Positions 49,998-57,575 of a stretch of 64,000 nucleotides of DNA are shown piece after piece. This DNA is from Clostridia bacterium (GTDB taxonomy: Bacteria > Bacillota > Clostridia > Oscillospirales > CAG-272), in the NCBI GenBank assembly GCA_017461765.1, contig JAFTXO010000004.1:1-64000 (forward strand), in the 5' to 3' direction. The first letter of the stretch is position 1. Each line of letters starts with the position of its first letter. Both the position numbers and the translations under genes were made by a program. The notes beneath the pieces are model-generated. The model worked only from the letters and a program-made list of their open reading frames with translations. It ran no database searches and had not been told where the DNA came from.

Positions 49998-51062
49998 ATG
50001 TTTGATAAACTAAAGCAAGCGGAAGAAAGATTTTTACAGATAGAAGAAAAGCTTCAGGATCCCGATACCGTATCAAATCAAGACGAATTTGCGAAGCTTA
50101 TGAAGGAGTATAAGAATTTATCTCCAATAATCGAAAAGTACCGTGAATACCAAAAAACTTTCGACGATATGGAAGGCGCAAGGCTTCTTATGGACGAGGG
50201 CGGTGAGTTTTACGATATGGCTCTTGAGGAATGTAAGGTCTGCAAGGAAAAGCTTGAAGCAATACAGGAGGAGCTTAAGATCCTTCTCATCCCGAAGGAC
50301 CCCAATGACGACAAAAACGTAGTCGTTGAGATAAGAGGAGGAGCAGGCGGCGATGAAGCAGCACTCTTTTCATACGTTCTTTACAGAATGTATAATATGT
50401 ATGCGACCTCGGCAGGCTTCAAGACAGAGCTTATAAGCTGCAATCAAACAGATATTGGCGGATTTAAAGAGGTTACCTTTATGATTTCCGGTGACGGAGC
50501 ATACTCGCGCTTCAAATTTGAAAGCGGAGTCCACAGAGTCCAAAGAGTACCCGAAACCGAAACTCAAGGCAGGATACACACGTCAACCGCAACGGTAGCC
50601 GTGCTTCCCGAGGCTGAGGAGGTGGAGGTCGAAATATTGCCAACCGATGTTATAATCGAAACCTGTAAGAGCAGCGGAGCAGGCGGACAGCACGTAAATA
50701 AGACCGAATCCGCGATCCGACTTATCCACAAGCCGACAGGTATTGTTGTTGAGTGTCAGGATGAGCGCAGCCAGTTAAGAAACAAGGATAAAGCCTTCCA
50801 AATATTAAGAACGAAGCTTTATGATATGAAACAGCAGGAAATGGATTCGAAAATTGCCTCGGAGCGAAAGAGCCAGGTGGGAACGGGTGACAGAAGTGAG
50901 AGAATAAGAACTTATAATTATCCTCAGGGCAGAGTCACCGATCACAGAATAGGCTTTACCGTATATTCGCTCGAAGCGTTTTTGAACGGAGATATAGACG
51001 AAATGCTTGATAAGCTTGCAACGGCGGACGCTGCTGAAAAATTAAAGGGCGGTAACGAATGA
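49998..51062 (+). CDS. prfA: Peptide chain release factor 1
   Basis: A 354-residue RF1 reading UAA and UAG. The peptidyl-hydrolysis motif GGQ lies in SSGAGGQHVNKTESAIRL near residue 228. The codon-reading tripeptide P-x-T is present as Pro-Glu-Thr in RVPETETQGRIHTS, as in other Firmicutes. Domain 1 coiled-coil helices occupy about 1-100. Its presence in a normal form argues against general reassignment of UAG. It starts four bases after the aldolase stop and overlaps tsaC by four bases (ATGA). Confidence 0.96.
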   Translation: MFDKLKQAEERFLQIEEKLQDPDTVSNQDEFAKLMKEYKNLSPIIEKYREYQKTFDDMEGARLLMDEGGEFYDMALEECKVCKEKLEAIQEELKILLIPKDPNDDKNVVVEIRGGAGGDEAALFSYVLYRMYNMYATSAGFKTELISCNQTDIGGFKEVTFMISGDGAYSRFKFESGVHRVQRVPETETQGRIHTSTATVAVLPEAEEVEVEILPTDVIIETCKSSGAGGQHVNKTESAIRLIHKPTGIVVECQDERSQLRNKDKAFQILRTKLYDMKQQEMDSKIASERKSQVGTGDRSERIRTYNYPQGRVTDHRIGFTVYSLEAFLNGDIDEMLDKLATADAAEKLKGGNE

Positions 51063-52102
51063 AAACGGAACTTCTCAAGGTTGATGAAAAATGCGACGAA
51101 ATACTTAAAAGAGCCGCTGAGCTTATAAAAGGCGGCTCGCTCGTCGGTTTTCCCACGGAAACGGTATACGGACTCGGCACAAACGCATTTGACGCAGATG
51201 CGTGCCTTAATATTTTTAAGGCAAAGGGCAGACCTGCCGATAATCCGCTTATCGTACATATATCAAGACCCGAGGACGCGGAAAAGATATCGTATACGAA
51301 CGAGCTTTATTATAAGCTTGCAAAAAGATTTATGCCGGGCGCGCTCACTGTAATAATGCCCAAAAGGGACATAATACCCGGCTCTGTTACGGCGGGACTT
51401 GATACGGTTGCGGTAAGATGTCCGATAAATAAGATAGCACATAAGCTCATAGAGCTTAGCGGAGTGCCGATAGCTGCACCGTCTGCAAACCGTTCGGGCA
51501 AGCCCTCTCCGACGAGCGCAAAGCACGTCTTTGACGATATGGACGGAATAATCCCTATGATACTCGATGGCGGGGACTGCGAGGTCGGAGTAGAATCGAC
51601 AGTTATAAAAATAGACGAAAGCTCAATAATATTGCTTCGTCCGGGCGCTATTACCTTTGAGATGCTTAAGGAGGTATGCGATAACGTAAGCATATCCTCA
51701 GCAGTTACCGAGGAGCTGAAGGAGGGCGAAAAGCCACTTTCACCCGGAATGAAATATAAGCATTATGCACCCAAGGCGGAGCTTTATCTTATAGACGATA
51801 ATTATGTTGATTTTGTATCCTTTGTAAATGAAAGATCAAAAACGGAAAACTGCGCCGTTATGTGCTATGATGAGGAAGCCGAAAGGATTACATCCGATAA
51901 GCTTTTGCCTGTCGGAGAAAAAAATGATGTAAAAAAACAAACCAAAAGACTTTTTATGCTCTTGCGAAAAGCAGACGATATGAAAGTAATGACGATTTAC
52001 GCTCATCTTCCCGAAAAAGGCGGAGAATCACTCGCTATGTATAACCGAATGATAAGAGCGTGCGCTCATAGAGTAATAGGAGGGACAAATGGCAAGATCT
52101 AA
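51059..52102 (+). CDS. tsaC: Threonylcarbamoyl-AMP synthase (Sua5-type)
   Basis: A 347-residue protein that makes threonylcarbamoyl-AMP for the t6A modification of tRNA. The YrdC domain (about 8-200) shows GGSLVGFPTETVYGLGTNAF, IFKAKGRPADNPLIVHI, PGALTVIMPK and APSANRSGKPSPTSAKHV. The additional Sua5 domain (about 225-347), after the linker LSPGMKYKHYAPKAEL, marks it as the long form. The prfA-tsaC pairing is common in Firmicutes. Start and stop both overlap the neighbouring genes (4 and 14 bases), indicating strict co-translation. Confidence 0.93.
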   Translation: MKTELLKVDEKCDEILKRAAELIKGGSLVGFPTETVYGLGTNAFDADACLNIFKAKGRPADNPLIVHISRPEDAEKISYTNELYYKLAKRFMPGALTVIMPKRDIIPGSVTAGLDTVAVRCPINKIAHKLIELSGVPIAAPSANRSGKPSPTSAKHVFDDMDGIIPMILDGGDCEVGVESTVIKIDESSIILLRPGAITFEMLKEVCDNVSISSAVTEELKEGEKPLSPGMKYKHYAPKAELYLIDDNYVDFVSFVNERSKTENCAVMCYDEEAERITSDKLLPVGEKNDVKKQTKRLFMLLRKADDMKVMTIYAHLPEKGGESLAMYNRMIRACAHRVIGGTNGKI

Positions 52103-54332
52103 GAAAATAGAAGAAAAGGACAGATATATCGAATCAGAGCCGATATATCAACCGATTACGGAAACGATAGAGACTAACTATATGCCCTATGTTGTCAGCG
52201 TAATGGTATCGCGCGCGATCCCCGAGATCGATGGCTTTAAGCCGTCACACAGAAAGCTGCTTTACACCATGTATAAAATGGGTCTTATGACGGGACATAG
52301 GACAAAGAGCGCAAATATCGTCGGTGAAACGATGAAGCTCAACCCACACGGCGATATGTCAATATATGAAACGATGGTGCGTCTTACACGCGGAAACGAG
52401 GCGCTTTTACATCCGTTTGTCGATTCAAAGGGAAGCTTCGGTAAGCAGTATAGCAGAGATATGGCGTTTGCCGCATCGAGATATACTGAGGCAAAGCTTG
52501 ATCCGTTCTGTGCCGAAATATTCGGCGGAATAGACAAGAATGCCGTAGATATGATGGATAACTACGATAATACCACGAAAGAGCCAAGGCTTTTGCCTAC
52601 TTCGTTCCCGAATGTGCTGGTCTCTGCAAATCTTGGTATTGCCGTAGGTCTTGCATCTTCGATCTGCTCGTTCAATTTGAGCGAGATATGCGACGCAACG
52701 ATCGCTATACTTAAAAATCCGCGCACAGGCACGGATAAGATAATGGATATCGTAAAAGCCCCCGATTTTCCCGGCGGCGGATACGTTATTTACGAGCCCG
52801 ATCAGATAAGAAAGGTCTATGAAACGGGAAAGGGCTCGATCAAATTAAGAGCCAAATATGAATACGATCCAAACGAAAACTGCATAGAGATCCTTGAAAT
52901 ACCGTATTCAACCTCAATAGAAGCAATCCTTAAGGATATTTCTGATATGTTTAAGGAGGGCAAGCTAAAGGAGATAACCGATTTCCGTGATGAGATAGAC
53001 TTAAAGGGCTTTAAGCTTACAATAGACCTTAAAAAGGGTGCTGATCCCGATGCACTTATGCAAAAGCTCTATAAGTTCACGCCTCTTGAGGATAGCTTTG
53101 CCTGCAACTTTAATGTTCTTATCGACGGCGCACCCAAGCAGATGGGAATAAAGGAGATCCTTAACGAATGGATCAAATTCCGTATAGGCTGTCTTACAAG
53201 AGAATTTATGTTTGATCTTAATAAGAAGAAGGACAAGCTCCATCTTCTCTTGGGTCTTAGTAAGATACTTCTTGATATCGATAAGGCTGTCAAGATAGTA
53301 AAGGAGACCGAAAAGGACGAGGATGTAGTTCCTAACCTTATGGCAGGCTTCGGAGTTGATAAGATACAGGCAGAATATATAGCAGATATCAAGCTCCGTC
53401 ATATTAACAGAGAATATATTATGAACCGCCTTGCTGAGATCGAGGGCTTGCAGGCTGATATAAGCGAGATAAACTCCATTTTGGAGGATGAGATCAAAAT
53501 GAAGGCTTATATCATAAAGCAGCTTAACGATATAAAAAAGAAATATGCAAAGCCGAGAAGAACTCAGGTAATGCAGGCTACCGAGATCAAGGAATTCGAT
53601 AAGGAAAGCTTGATAGAGGACTATGCGGTAAATGTATTCTTTACAAACGACGGATATTTTAAAAAGATAACACAGCAGTCATTGAGAGGAAATTCCGAGC
53701 ATAAGATAAAGGATGGAGATTTCATACTTAACGAGGAGGAAGCGCGAAACAAGGATGAGGTGATCTTCTTTACGAATAAGGCTCAGCTTTATTTTGCACA
53801 CCTTTCGGATTTCGAGCTTTCAAAAGCGTCAGAGCTCGGCGCATATATTCCTAAAAAGCTAAAATTCGACGATGACGAAAAACCGATATTAATGAAGATA
53901 AATCCGTCGTATGATGAAAAACAAAATGTTATTTTCGTATTTGAAAACGGAAAAGCGGTAAGAGTGCCGATGAGCGCTTATACGACACAGGGCTCGCGCA
54001 AAAAGCTCAAAAAGGCATTTTCTGATGCTTCACCTGTCGTAGCCGCAATATACGAAAAGAGCGATGAGTATATTCTTATGATAAACTCCGATTCAAAGGC
54101 GATACTAATAAGACCGTCGCTTATTCCGATAAAGACCACAAGAACCTCCATAGGAACGACAGTGTTTGCTATGAACCTGAAGAAAAACCAAAAAATAATC
54201 GAGGTGCTTGAAAAATACGAGGATAGATATCCCGAAGCTCTTTCGCGTTACAGAAAGATAAAGATCCCTGCAACGGGTATTTTGATAAGTGATAAGGATA
54301 TAACTACTAAACAAATGAAAATAGATTATTAA
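52089..54332 (+). CDS. Type IIA topoisomerase A subunit, topoisomerase IV-like
   Basis: A 747-residue DNA topoisomerase A subunit. The breakage-reunion core has GFKPSHRKLLYTMYKMGL, NPHGDMSIYETMVRL, GSFGKQYSRDMAFAASRYTEAKLD with the catalytic Tyr, and PRLLPTSFPNVLVSANLGIAVGLAS. A coiled-coil section and a C-terminal beta-propeller of reduced size follow. I see no GyrA-box (QRRGGKG-type), so it is more like ParC than GyrA. It is shorter and more divergent than typical GyrA (820-880 residues). No B subunit is adjacent on either side. It overlaps tsaC by 14 bases. A housekeeping gyrase is presumably elsewhere. Confidence 0.8.
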   Translation: MARSKKIEEKDRYIESEPIYQPITETIETNYMPYVVSVMVSRAIPEIDGFKPSHRKLLYTMYKMGLMTGHRTKSANIVGETMKLNPHGDMSIYETMVRLTRGNEALLHPFVDSKGSFGKQYSRDMAFAASRYTEAKLDPFCAEIFGGIDKNAVDMMDNYDNTTKEPRLLPTSFPNVLVSANLGIAVGLASSICSFNLSEICDATIAILKNPRTGTDKIMDIVKAPDFPGGGYVIYEPDQIRKVYETGKGSIKLRAKYEYDPNENCIEILEIPYSTSIEAILKDISDMFKEGKLKEITDFRDEIDLKGFKLTIDLKKGADPDALMQKLYKFTPLEDSFACNFNVLIDGAPKQMGIKEILNEWIKFRIGCLTREFMFDLNKKKDKLHLLLGLSKILLDIDKAVKIVKETEKDEDVVPNLMAGFGVDKIQAEYIADIKLRHINREYIMNRLAEIEGLQADISEINSILEDEIKMKAYIIKQLNDIKKKYAKPRRTQVMQATEIKEFDKESLIEDYAVNVFFTNDGYFKKITQQSLRGNSEHKIKDGDFILNEEEARNKDEVIFFTNKAQLYFAHLSDFELSKASELGAYIPKKLKFDDDEKPILMKINPSYDEKQNVIFVFENGKAVRVPMSAYTTQGSRKKLKKAFSDASPVVAAIYEKSDEYILMINSDSKAILIRPSLIPIKTTRTSIGTTVFAMNLKKNQKIIEVLEKYEDRYPEALSRYRKIKIPATGILISDKDITTKQMKIDY

Positions 54333-54347
54333 AATGAAGAGGAAAAG

Positions 54348-54551
54348 ATGATGTCAACAACAGAAAAGAAAGTAACCAAAAAAGAGATCAACGAACAAAA
54401 GAAGGCTAAAAAGCCTCAAAACGCTCAAGAAAAGAAAAGAAAGATGGCAACAAGAATACTCGCTATCGTCCTTGCAGTTCTTATGCTTGCATCATTTACG
54501 GTAATCGCGGTTCTTGGAATTATGGATCTTGCACATACACACGTTCATTAA
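54348..54551 (+). CDS. Small basic single-pass membrane protein, unknown function
   Basis: A 67-residue protein (or 66 from the second ATG at 54351). Residues 1-34 are rich in Lys, Gln and Glu and should be cytoplasmic. Residues about 36-60 (RILAIVLAVLMLASFTVIAVLGI) form one membrane helix, and the outside tail is short and His-rich (HTHVH). It lies 15 bases after the topoisomerase gene with a GAGGA site and is followed by a strong terminator, so it ends this transcript. Not recognised; no function is proposed. Confidence 0.6.
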   Translation: MMSTTEKKVTKKEINEQKKAKKPQNAQEKKRKMATRILAIVLAVLMLASFTVIAVLGIMDLAHTHVH

Positions 54552-54577
54552 TGAAAATAAAATTGAGCATATTTAGG

Positions 54578-54604
54578 GGCTGTCGCTAAGCGACAGCCTT
54601 TTTA
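54578..54604 (+). terminator. Terminator GGCTGTCGC-taa-GCGACAGCC
   Basis: A perfect 9-bp stem (54578-54586 with 54590-54598) followed by TTTTT. The stem repeats the GCTGTCGC motif found at 43230 and in the termini of the element at 13921-14295. Confidence 0.9.
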
Positions 54605-54795
54605 TGTGATTAGAGGTGCTCAAGCGACTAAAGGCGTAAAATAAGCGCACCTCAACAAATGAATCACGGCGACTCTCCGGCGCCTGTTTTTGCTTGATCT
54701 GCGGTGAAAATCAAATCGATTTTTTGATTTGAATAGCGAAAAATAAATAAAAAGAAAAATAAAATAAAATTTTTAAAAAAATTTCAAAAAAGGTA

Positions 54796-54824
54796 TTGAC
54801 AATTTGATTTAGTTTTAGTATAAT
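54796..54824 (+). promoter_or_regulatory. Consensus sigma-A promoter for tRNA-Leu
   Basis: TTGACA (54796-54801) and TATAAT (54819-54824) with a 17-base spacer, 31 bases before the mature tRNA 5' end. Confidence 0.9.
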
Positions 54825-54855
54825 AGTTGAGCAAGGTAAAAAACCTATCGCAAAC

Positions 54856-54939
54856 GCGAGAGTGGCGGAACTGGTAGACGCGCACGTTTGAGGGGCGTGT
54901 GTCTTGCACATACGGGTTCAAGTCCCGTTTCTCGCACCA
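54856..54939 (+). tRNA. tRNA-Leu (anticodon GAG)
   Basis: An 84-base class II tRNA. The acceptor stem GCGAGAG pairs with TTCTCGC, and the discriminator A and CCA are encoded (to 54939). The D-arm GGCGGAACTGGTAGACGC is leucine-like. The anticodon loop TTGAGGG gives GAG, reading CUC and CUU. A long variable arm (TGTCTTGCACA) and T-arm GGGTTCAAGTCCC follow. It is a single tRNA gene with its own promoter and terminator. Confidence 0.93.
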
Positions 54940-54972
54940 AAAAAGTCGTATCATTTTGATACGGCTTTTTTT
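54940..54972 (+). terminator. Terminator after tRNA-Leu
   Basis: GTCGTATCA (54945-54953) pairs with TGATACGGC (54957-54965) with one wobble pair, followed by seven T. Confidence 0.85.
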
Positions 54973-54974
54973 AT

Positions 54975-55105
54975 CCATTACGGAGTAATGGTATATCATC
55001 ACGCTTTAGCGTGCAAAAAAAACTCCGTAATGATGATATACAATGCTCCGCATTGATGATATCCAGTCACTTCGTGCCTGATGATATACACTTTCCACGA
55101 AAGTG
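54975..55105. repeat. Array of hairpins joined by a TGATGATATAC linker
   Basis: Five short stems with different sequences are strung together: CCATTAC/GTAATGG (54975-54991), CACGC/GCGTG (55000-55013), AATGC/GCATT (55042-55054), CAC/GTG (55068-55076) and CACTTTC/GAAAGTG (55089-55105). Loops are three or four bases. The linkers are copies of TGATGATAT(A/C)C (55031-55041, 55053-55064, 55079-55089) or its complement (54992-55000). In addition CATTACGGAGT (54976-54986) is complementary to ACTCCGTAATG (55022-55032), allowing an alternative larger fold. There is no coding capacity. The rest of the gap to 55317 holds an ATACCCC/GGGGTAT stem (about 55161-55189) and the next promoter. Confidence 0.75.
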
Positions 55106-55220
55106 ATTAAATCTGCAAGTCTTTTTTGTTTTTAGCCGTAAAATATAAATCGTTCACTTTATACCCCTTTCGTTCAACTTATGGGGTATCGTTTAATTAT
55201 TGATTCGCTTAAAAGAATTA

Positions 55221-55249
55221 TTGATTTTCAATGGATTATGTGATATAAT
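55221..55249 (+). promoter_or_regulatory. Sigma-A promoter for the SGNH hydrolase gene
   Basis: TTGATT (55221-55226), a 17-base spacer, TATAAT (55244-55249); AGGAGGGG precedes the ATG at 55318. Confidence 0.8.
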
Positions 55250-55317
55250 AAACTCACCTAAAATCAAGAATTTGATGGCCACTTTTAAGCTGATTAACAA
55301 ATTAGGAGGGGATCTTT

Positions 55318-56034
55318 ATGACTAAAAAGAGGAAGATTATTCTTGCAACGGTAGCGTTCTCTATTTTATTGGCTATAGGGGTAAGTCTTACATATATTTT
55401 TGCTGTGGCATTGCCGCAAAAGCGAGAGAAGGAGCAATTATTAAAAGCAGTGCAGGAGTATTATGACGCAAAGCTTGCTATGTATACAGCGGAAAACGAG
55501 AAATATGATGACTATGAGGTGGACGTTGCATTCCTTGGCGACAGTCTTACCGACGGATACGATCTTGAAAAATACTTTCCGCAATATCTTGTTCTTAATC
55601 GCGGAATTGGTGGTGAAACGACCTTTGGTCTTGAAAAACGTCTTAAGGTATCGGTTTATGATTTAAAGCCTAAAGTGGCAGTAATGCTCATAGGGGCAAA
55701 CAACTTTGATACAATGTTTGATAACTATGAAAATATTTTGAAGGGATTTAAGGAAAATCTGCCAAATACCAAAATAGTATTACTATCTCTTACATCTATG
55801 AGTCAGGAATGGGGCAAAAATAATCAAAAAGCAGCTTATAACAACGTTAAAATAAAGCTCCTGTCAGAAAAATACGGATACGAATTTGTCGATCTGTATT
55901 CTCCACTTTTGAATCTTGAAACAGGTGAAATATATGCAGAATATACGACCGACGGCGGTCACTTAACATCCGCAGGATACGAGGTGCTTACAAATACGAT
56001 AACTCCCACACTCGAACAATTATTAGGTAGATAA
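55318..56034 (+). CDS. Membrane-anchored SGNH/GDSL hydrolase
   Basis: A 238-residue protein with an N-terminal membrane helix (about 8-30; no clear signal cleavage) and an extracytoplasmic SGNH-hydrolase domain. Block I is VAFLGDSLTDGYDL with the nucleophile Ser near residue 78. Block II Gly is in LNRGIGGETTFG. Block III is LIGANNFD (GxN). Block V is DGGHLTSAGY with Asp and His near residue 222. Such enzymes deacylate lipids or deacetylate wall or exopolysaccharide sugars; substrate unknown. The gene stands alone between the hairpin array and a terminator (56165-56197). Confidence 0.88.
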   Translation: MTKKRKIILATVAFSILLAIGVSLTYIFAVALPQKREKEQLLKAVQEYYDAKLAMYTAENEKYDDYEVDVAFLGDSLTDGYDLEKYFPQYLVLNRGIGGETTFGLEKRLKVSVYDLKPKVAVMLIGANNFDTMFDNYENILKGFKENLPNTKIVLLSLTSMSQEWGKNNQKAAYNNVKIKLLSEKYGYEFVDLYSPLLNLETGEIYAEYTTDGGHLTSAGYEVLTNTITPTLEQLLGR

Positions 56035-56164
56035 CTGCGCTTAATAGCATTACAAATTCCAATTTATAGAACTAAAATGGGTGCAAACCCTTGTAGGAAG
56101 ATGTACCCATAAGTCTAAAATTTGCACCCATTGTAAAATGGTATCAAAATTTTAGATTACTCAC

Positions 56165-56197
56165 AACAAGGATGGTCGTTGATCATCCTTGTTTTTA
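56165..56197 (+). terminator. Terminator downstream of the SGNH hydrolase gene
   Basis: AACAAGGATG (56165-56174) pairs with CATCCTTGTT (56184-56193), followed by TTTATTT. Confidence 0.8.
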
Positions 56198-56311
56198 TTT
56201 ATACATTATGCTAACGAAAATTAAACATTGTATAAATACCTATATTATAACTCAAATGCTGAAAAAAACACAAAAACTCTATAAATTCAACATAAAATTT
56301 ATCAATAATGC

Positions 56312-56340
56312 TTGAAGCTTTTATTAATATATGATAAAAT
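56312..56340 (+). promoter_or_regulatory. Sigma-A promoter for hpt
   Basis: TTGAAG (56312-56317), a 17-base spacer, TAAAAT (56335-56340), 38 bases before the ATG. Confidence 0.75.
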
Positions 56341-56377
56341 ATAAGAACAATATTAAAAATGCTAAGGCGGAAAGAGT

Positions 56378-56941
56378 ATGGATAAAAATCAATCTATCAA
56401 AGATTATAATGAGAAAATAAAGCGTATAATTGTATCTGAAGACGAAATCAAAGAGGCAATAAAGCAAGCCGGCGAAAAAATAAACGCATCTTATGACGGA
56501 CGTCCTATTTTGCTTGTAAGCATATTGAAGGGCTCGTTTGTATTTTTGGCTGATCTTTGCCGTGCTATCAGCGTTCCGTGCGAGATAGGCTTTATGTGTG
56601 CAAAAAGCTATTATGAGGGTACTGTCTCGACCGGAATTGTTAAGATCACCATGGATCTTGACAGAGATATTTCAAAATATCATGTAATAATAGTTGAGGA
56701 TATTGTAGATACAGGCAGAACCTTAAATGATATCGTAAAGCTTTTAAAGGCAAGAAATCCTCTTTCGCTGAAGGTTGTGACGCTTCTTGATAAGCCTGAT
56801 CGCCGCCTTGTTGATTTTGAAGCTGATATGGCGCTCTTTACTATTCCTGATCTTTTTGTTATCGGATACGGACTTGACTGCGGAGAAAAATACAGAAATC
56901 TTCCTTACATAGCCGAATACGATGAGTGTGACAAAAAATAA
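56378..56941 (+). CDS. hpt: Hypoxanthine phosphoribosyltransferase
   Basis: A 187-residue type I phosphoribosyltransferase for purine salvage (hypoxanthine or guanine plus PRPP). The PRPP loop is VIIVEDIVDTGRTLNDI near residue 110. ILLVSILKGSFVFLADL contains the flexible Lys-Gly pair. The C-terminal DLFVIGYGLDCGEKYRNLPYIAEY is the purine-site block. Usually this gene sits beside tilS and ftsH; here it is a single gene with its own promoter, followed by a flavodoxin-like gene after 59 bases. Confidence 0.93.
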   Translation: MDKNQSIKDYNEKIKRIIVSEDEIKEAIKQAGEKINASYDGRPILLVSILKGSFVFLADLCRAISVPCEIGFMCAKSYYEGTVSTGIVKITMDLDRDISKYHVIIVEDIVDTGRTLNDIVKLLKARNPLSLKVVTLLDKPDRRLVDFEADMALFTIPDLFVIGYGLDCGEKYRNLPYIAEYDECDKK

Positions 56942-57000
56942 TAAAACATCGCGGGATGTGTCTGATTTTTGAGTTTTGGATTTTATTTTAAGGAGTTTTC

Positions 57001-57480
57001 ATGAAGGTTTTATATTGCTCTAATACAGGCTTTTCAAAACGCTATGCCGAGCTTATTGCAAAGGAAATCGGCGGGGAGAGTGTCGATATTTCACTTAAAA
57101 GCAGAGTAAGCAAAAAGGAAGAAATAGTGTATGTTGGCTGGATTTTCGCAAATAAGATAAAAAAGCTCTCAAAGCTCAAAAAATACAACGTGAAATGCGT
57201 ACTTGCCGTCGGTATGACTCCGAATAAAGAAAAGATAATTAGCTATCTTATGGAAGCAAACAAAAAGGAGCTTGTCGGAAAAAAGCTCTTCTATGCTCTT
57301 GGCGGACTTGATATGTCAAAGCAACGGGGATTTAATAAAATGCTTCTTAAAATGGTGTCGAAAAGCGTAATAAAGCAGAATAATTACGAGGACCGACAGA
57401 TGATAGATATATTCAAAAACGGCGGAGATTTTGTATCGTACGAAAATATTTCCGAGCTTTTGGAATACTTGAAAAATTAA
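57001..57480 (+). CDS. Flavodoxin-like domain protein
   Basis: A 159-residue protein with a flavodoxin-type start: MKVLYCSNTGFSKRYAELIAKEIG, where SNTGFSKRYA is the FMN-phosphate-loop region (consensus TxTGxT). VYVGWIFANKIKKLSKL resembles the second loop. It is closest in appearance to the Flavodoxin_5/HemG-like group, but the third loop is poorly conserved, and the C-terminal half (VIKQNNYEDRQMIDIFKNGGDFVSYENISELLEYL) is unlike electron-transfer flavodoxins. FMN binding is plausible; function is unknown. A TTTTAAGGAG site precedes the ATG, and a perfect terminator follows immediately. Confidence 0.7.
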   Translation: MKVLYCSNTGFSKRYAELIAKEIGGESVDISLKSRVSKKEEIVYVGWIFANKIKKLSKLKKYNVKCVLAVGMTPNKEKIISYLMEANKKELVGKKLFYALGGLDMSKQRGFNKMLLKMVSKSVIKQNNYEDRQMIDIFKNGGDFVSYENISELLEYLKN

Positions 57481-57506
57481 AGTGGCAAAATTGCCACTTT
57501 TCTTTT
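57479..57506 (+). terminator. Terminator after the flavodoxin-like gene
   Basis: AAAGTGGCAA and TTGCCACTTT form a 10-bp stem that includes the stop codon, followed by TCTTTTT. Confidence 0.85.
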
Positions 57507-57516
57507 TATAAATTAC

Positions 57517-57545
57517 TTGCATATTCCATTAAAATATGATAAAAT
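57517..57545 (+). promoter_or_regulatory. Sigma-A promoter for miaB-ricA-mutS-mutL
   Basis: TTGCAT (57517-57522), a 17-base spacer, TAAAAT (57540-57545). It is the only promoter visible ahead of the four-gene unit. Confidence 0.7.
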
Positions 57546-57575
57546 TATATAAATATTTATTTTAACGGACAGAGG

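Larger units (their letters stand above)
54552..54855. other. 304-base gene-free gap: terminator, extra stem-loops, tRNA promoter
   Basis: After the terminator at 54578-54598 there are two further possible stems: GAGGTGC/GCACCTC (54613-54619 with 54647-54653) and TCAAATC/GATTTGA (54711-54717 with 54726-54732). The remainder is AT-rich, with the tRNA promoter at its right end. No coding sequence with a ribosome site is seen. Confidence 0.6.
56035..56377. other. 343-base gap: overlapping inverted repeats, terminator and hpt promoter
   Basis: AATGGGTGCAAA (56076-56087) and TTTGCACCCATT (56121-56132) form a perfect 12-bp inverted repeat. TCTAAAATTT (56114-56123) and AAATTTTAGA (56147-56156) form another that shares three bases with it, so the two hairpins exclude each other. 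A terminator (56165-56197) follows, then AT-rich DNA and the promoter at 56312-56340. No gene is seen. Confidence 0.6.

Noticed and set aside
52089..54332. Labelling the topoisomerase gene as gyrA
   Set aside because: No GyrA box, short C-terminal domain and divergent active-site surroundings; a topoisomerase IV-like A subunit is safer.
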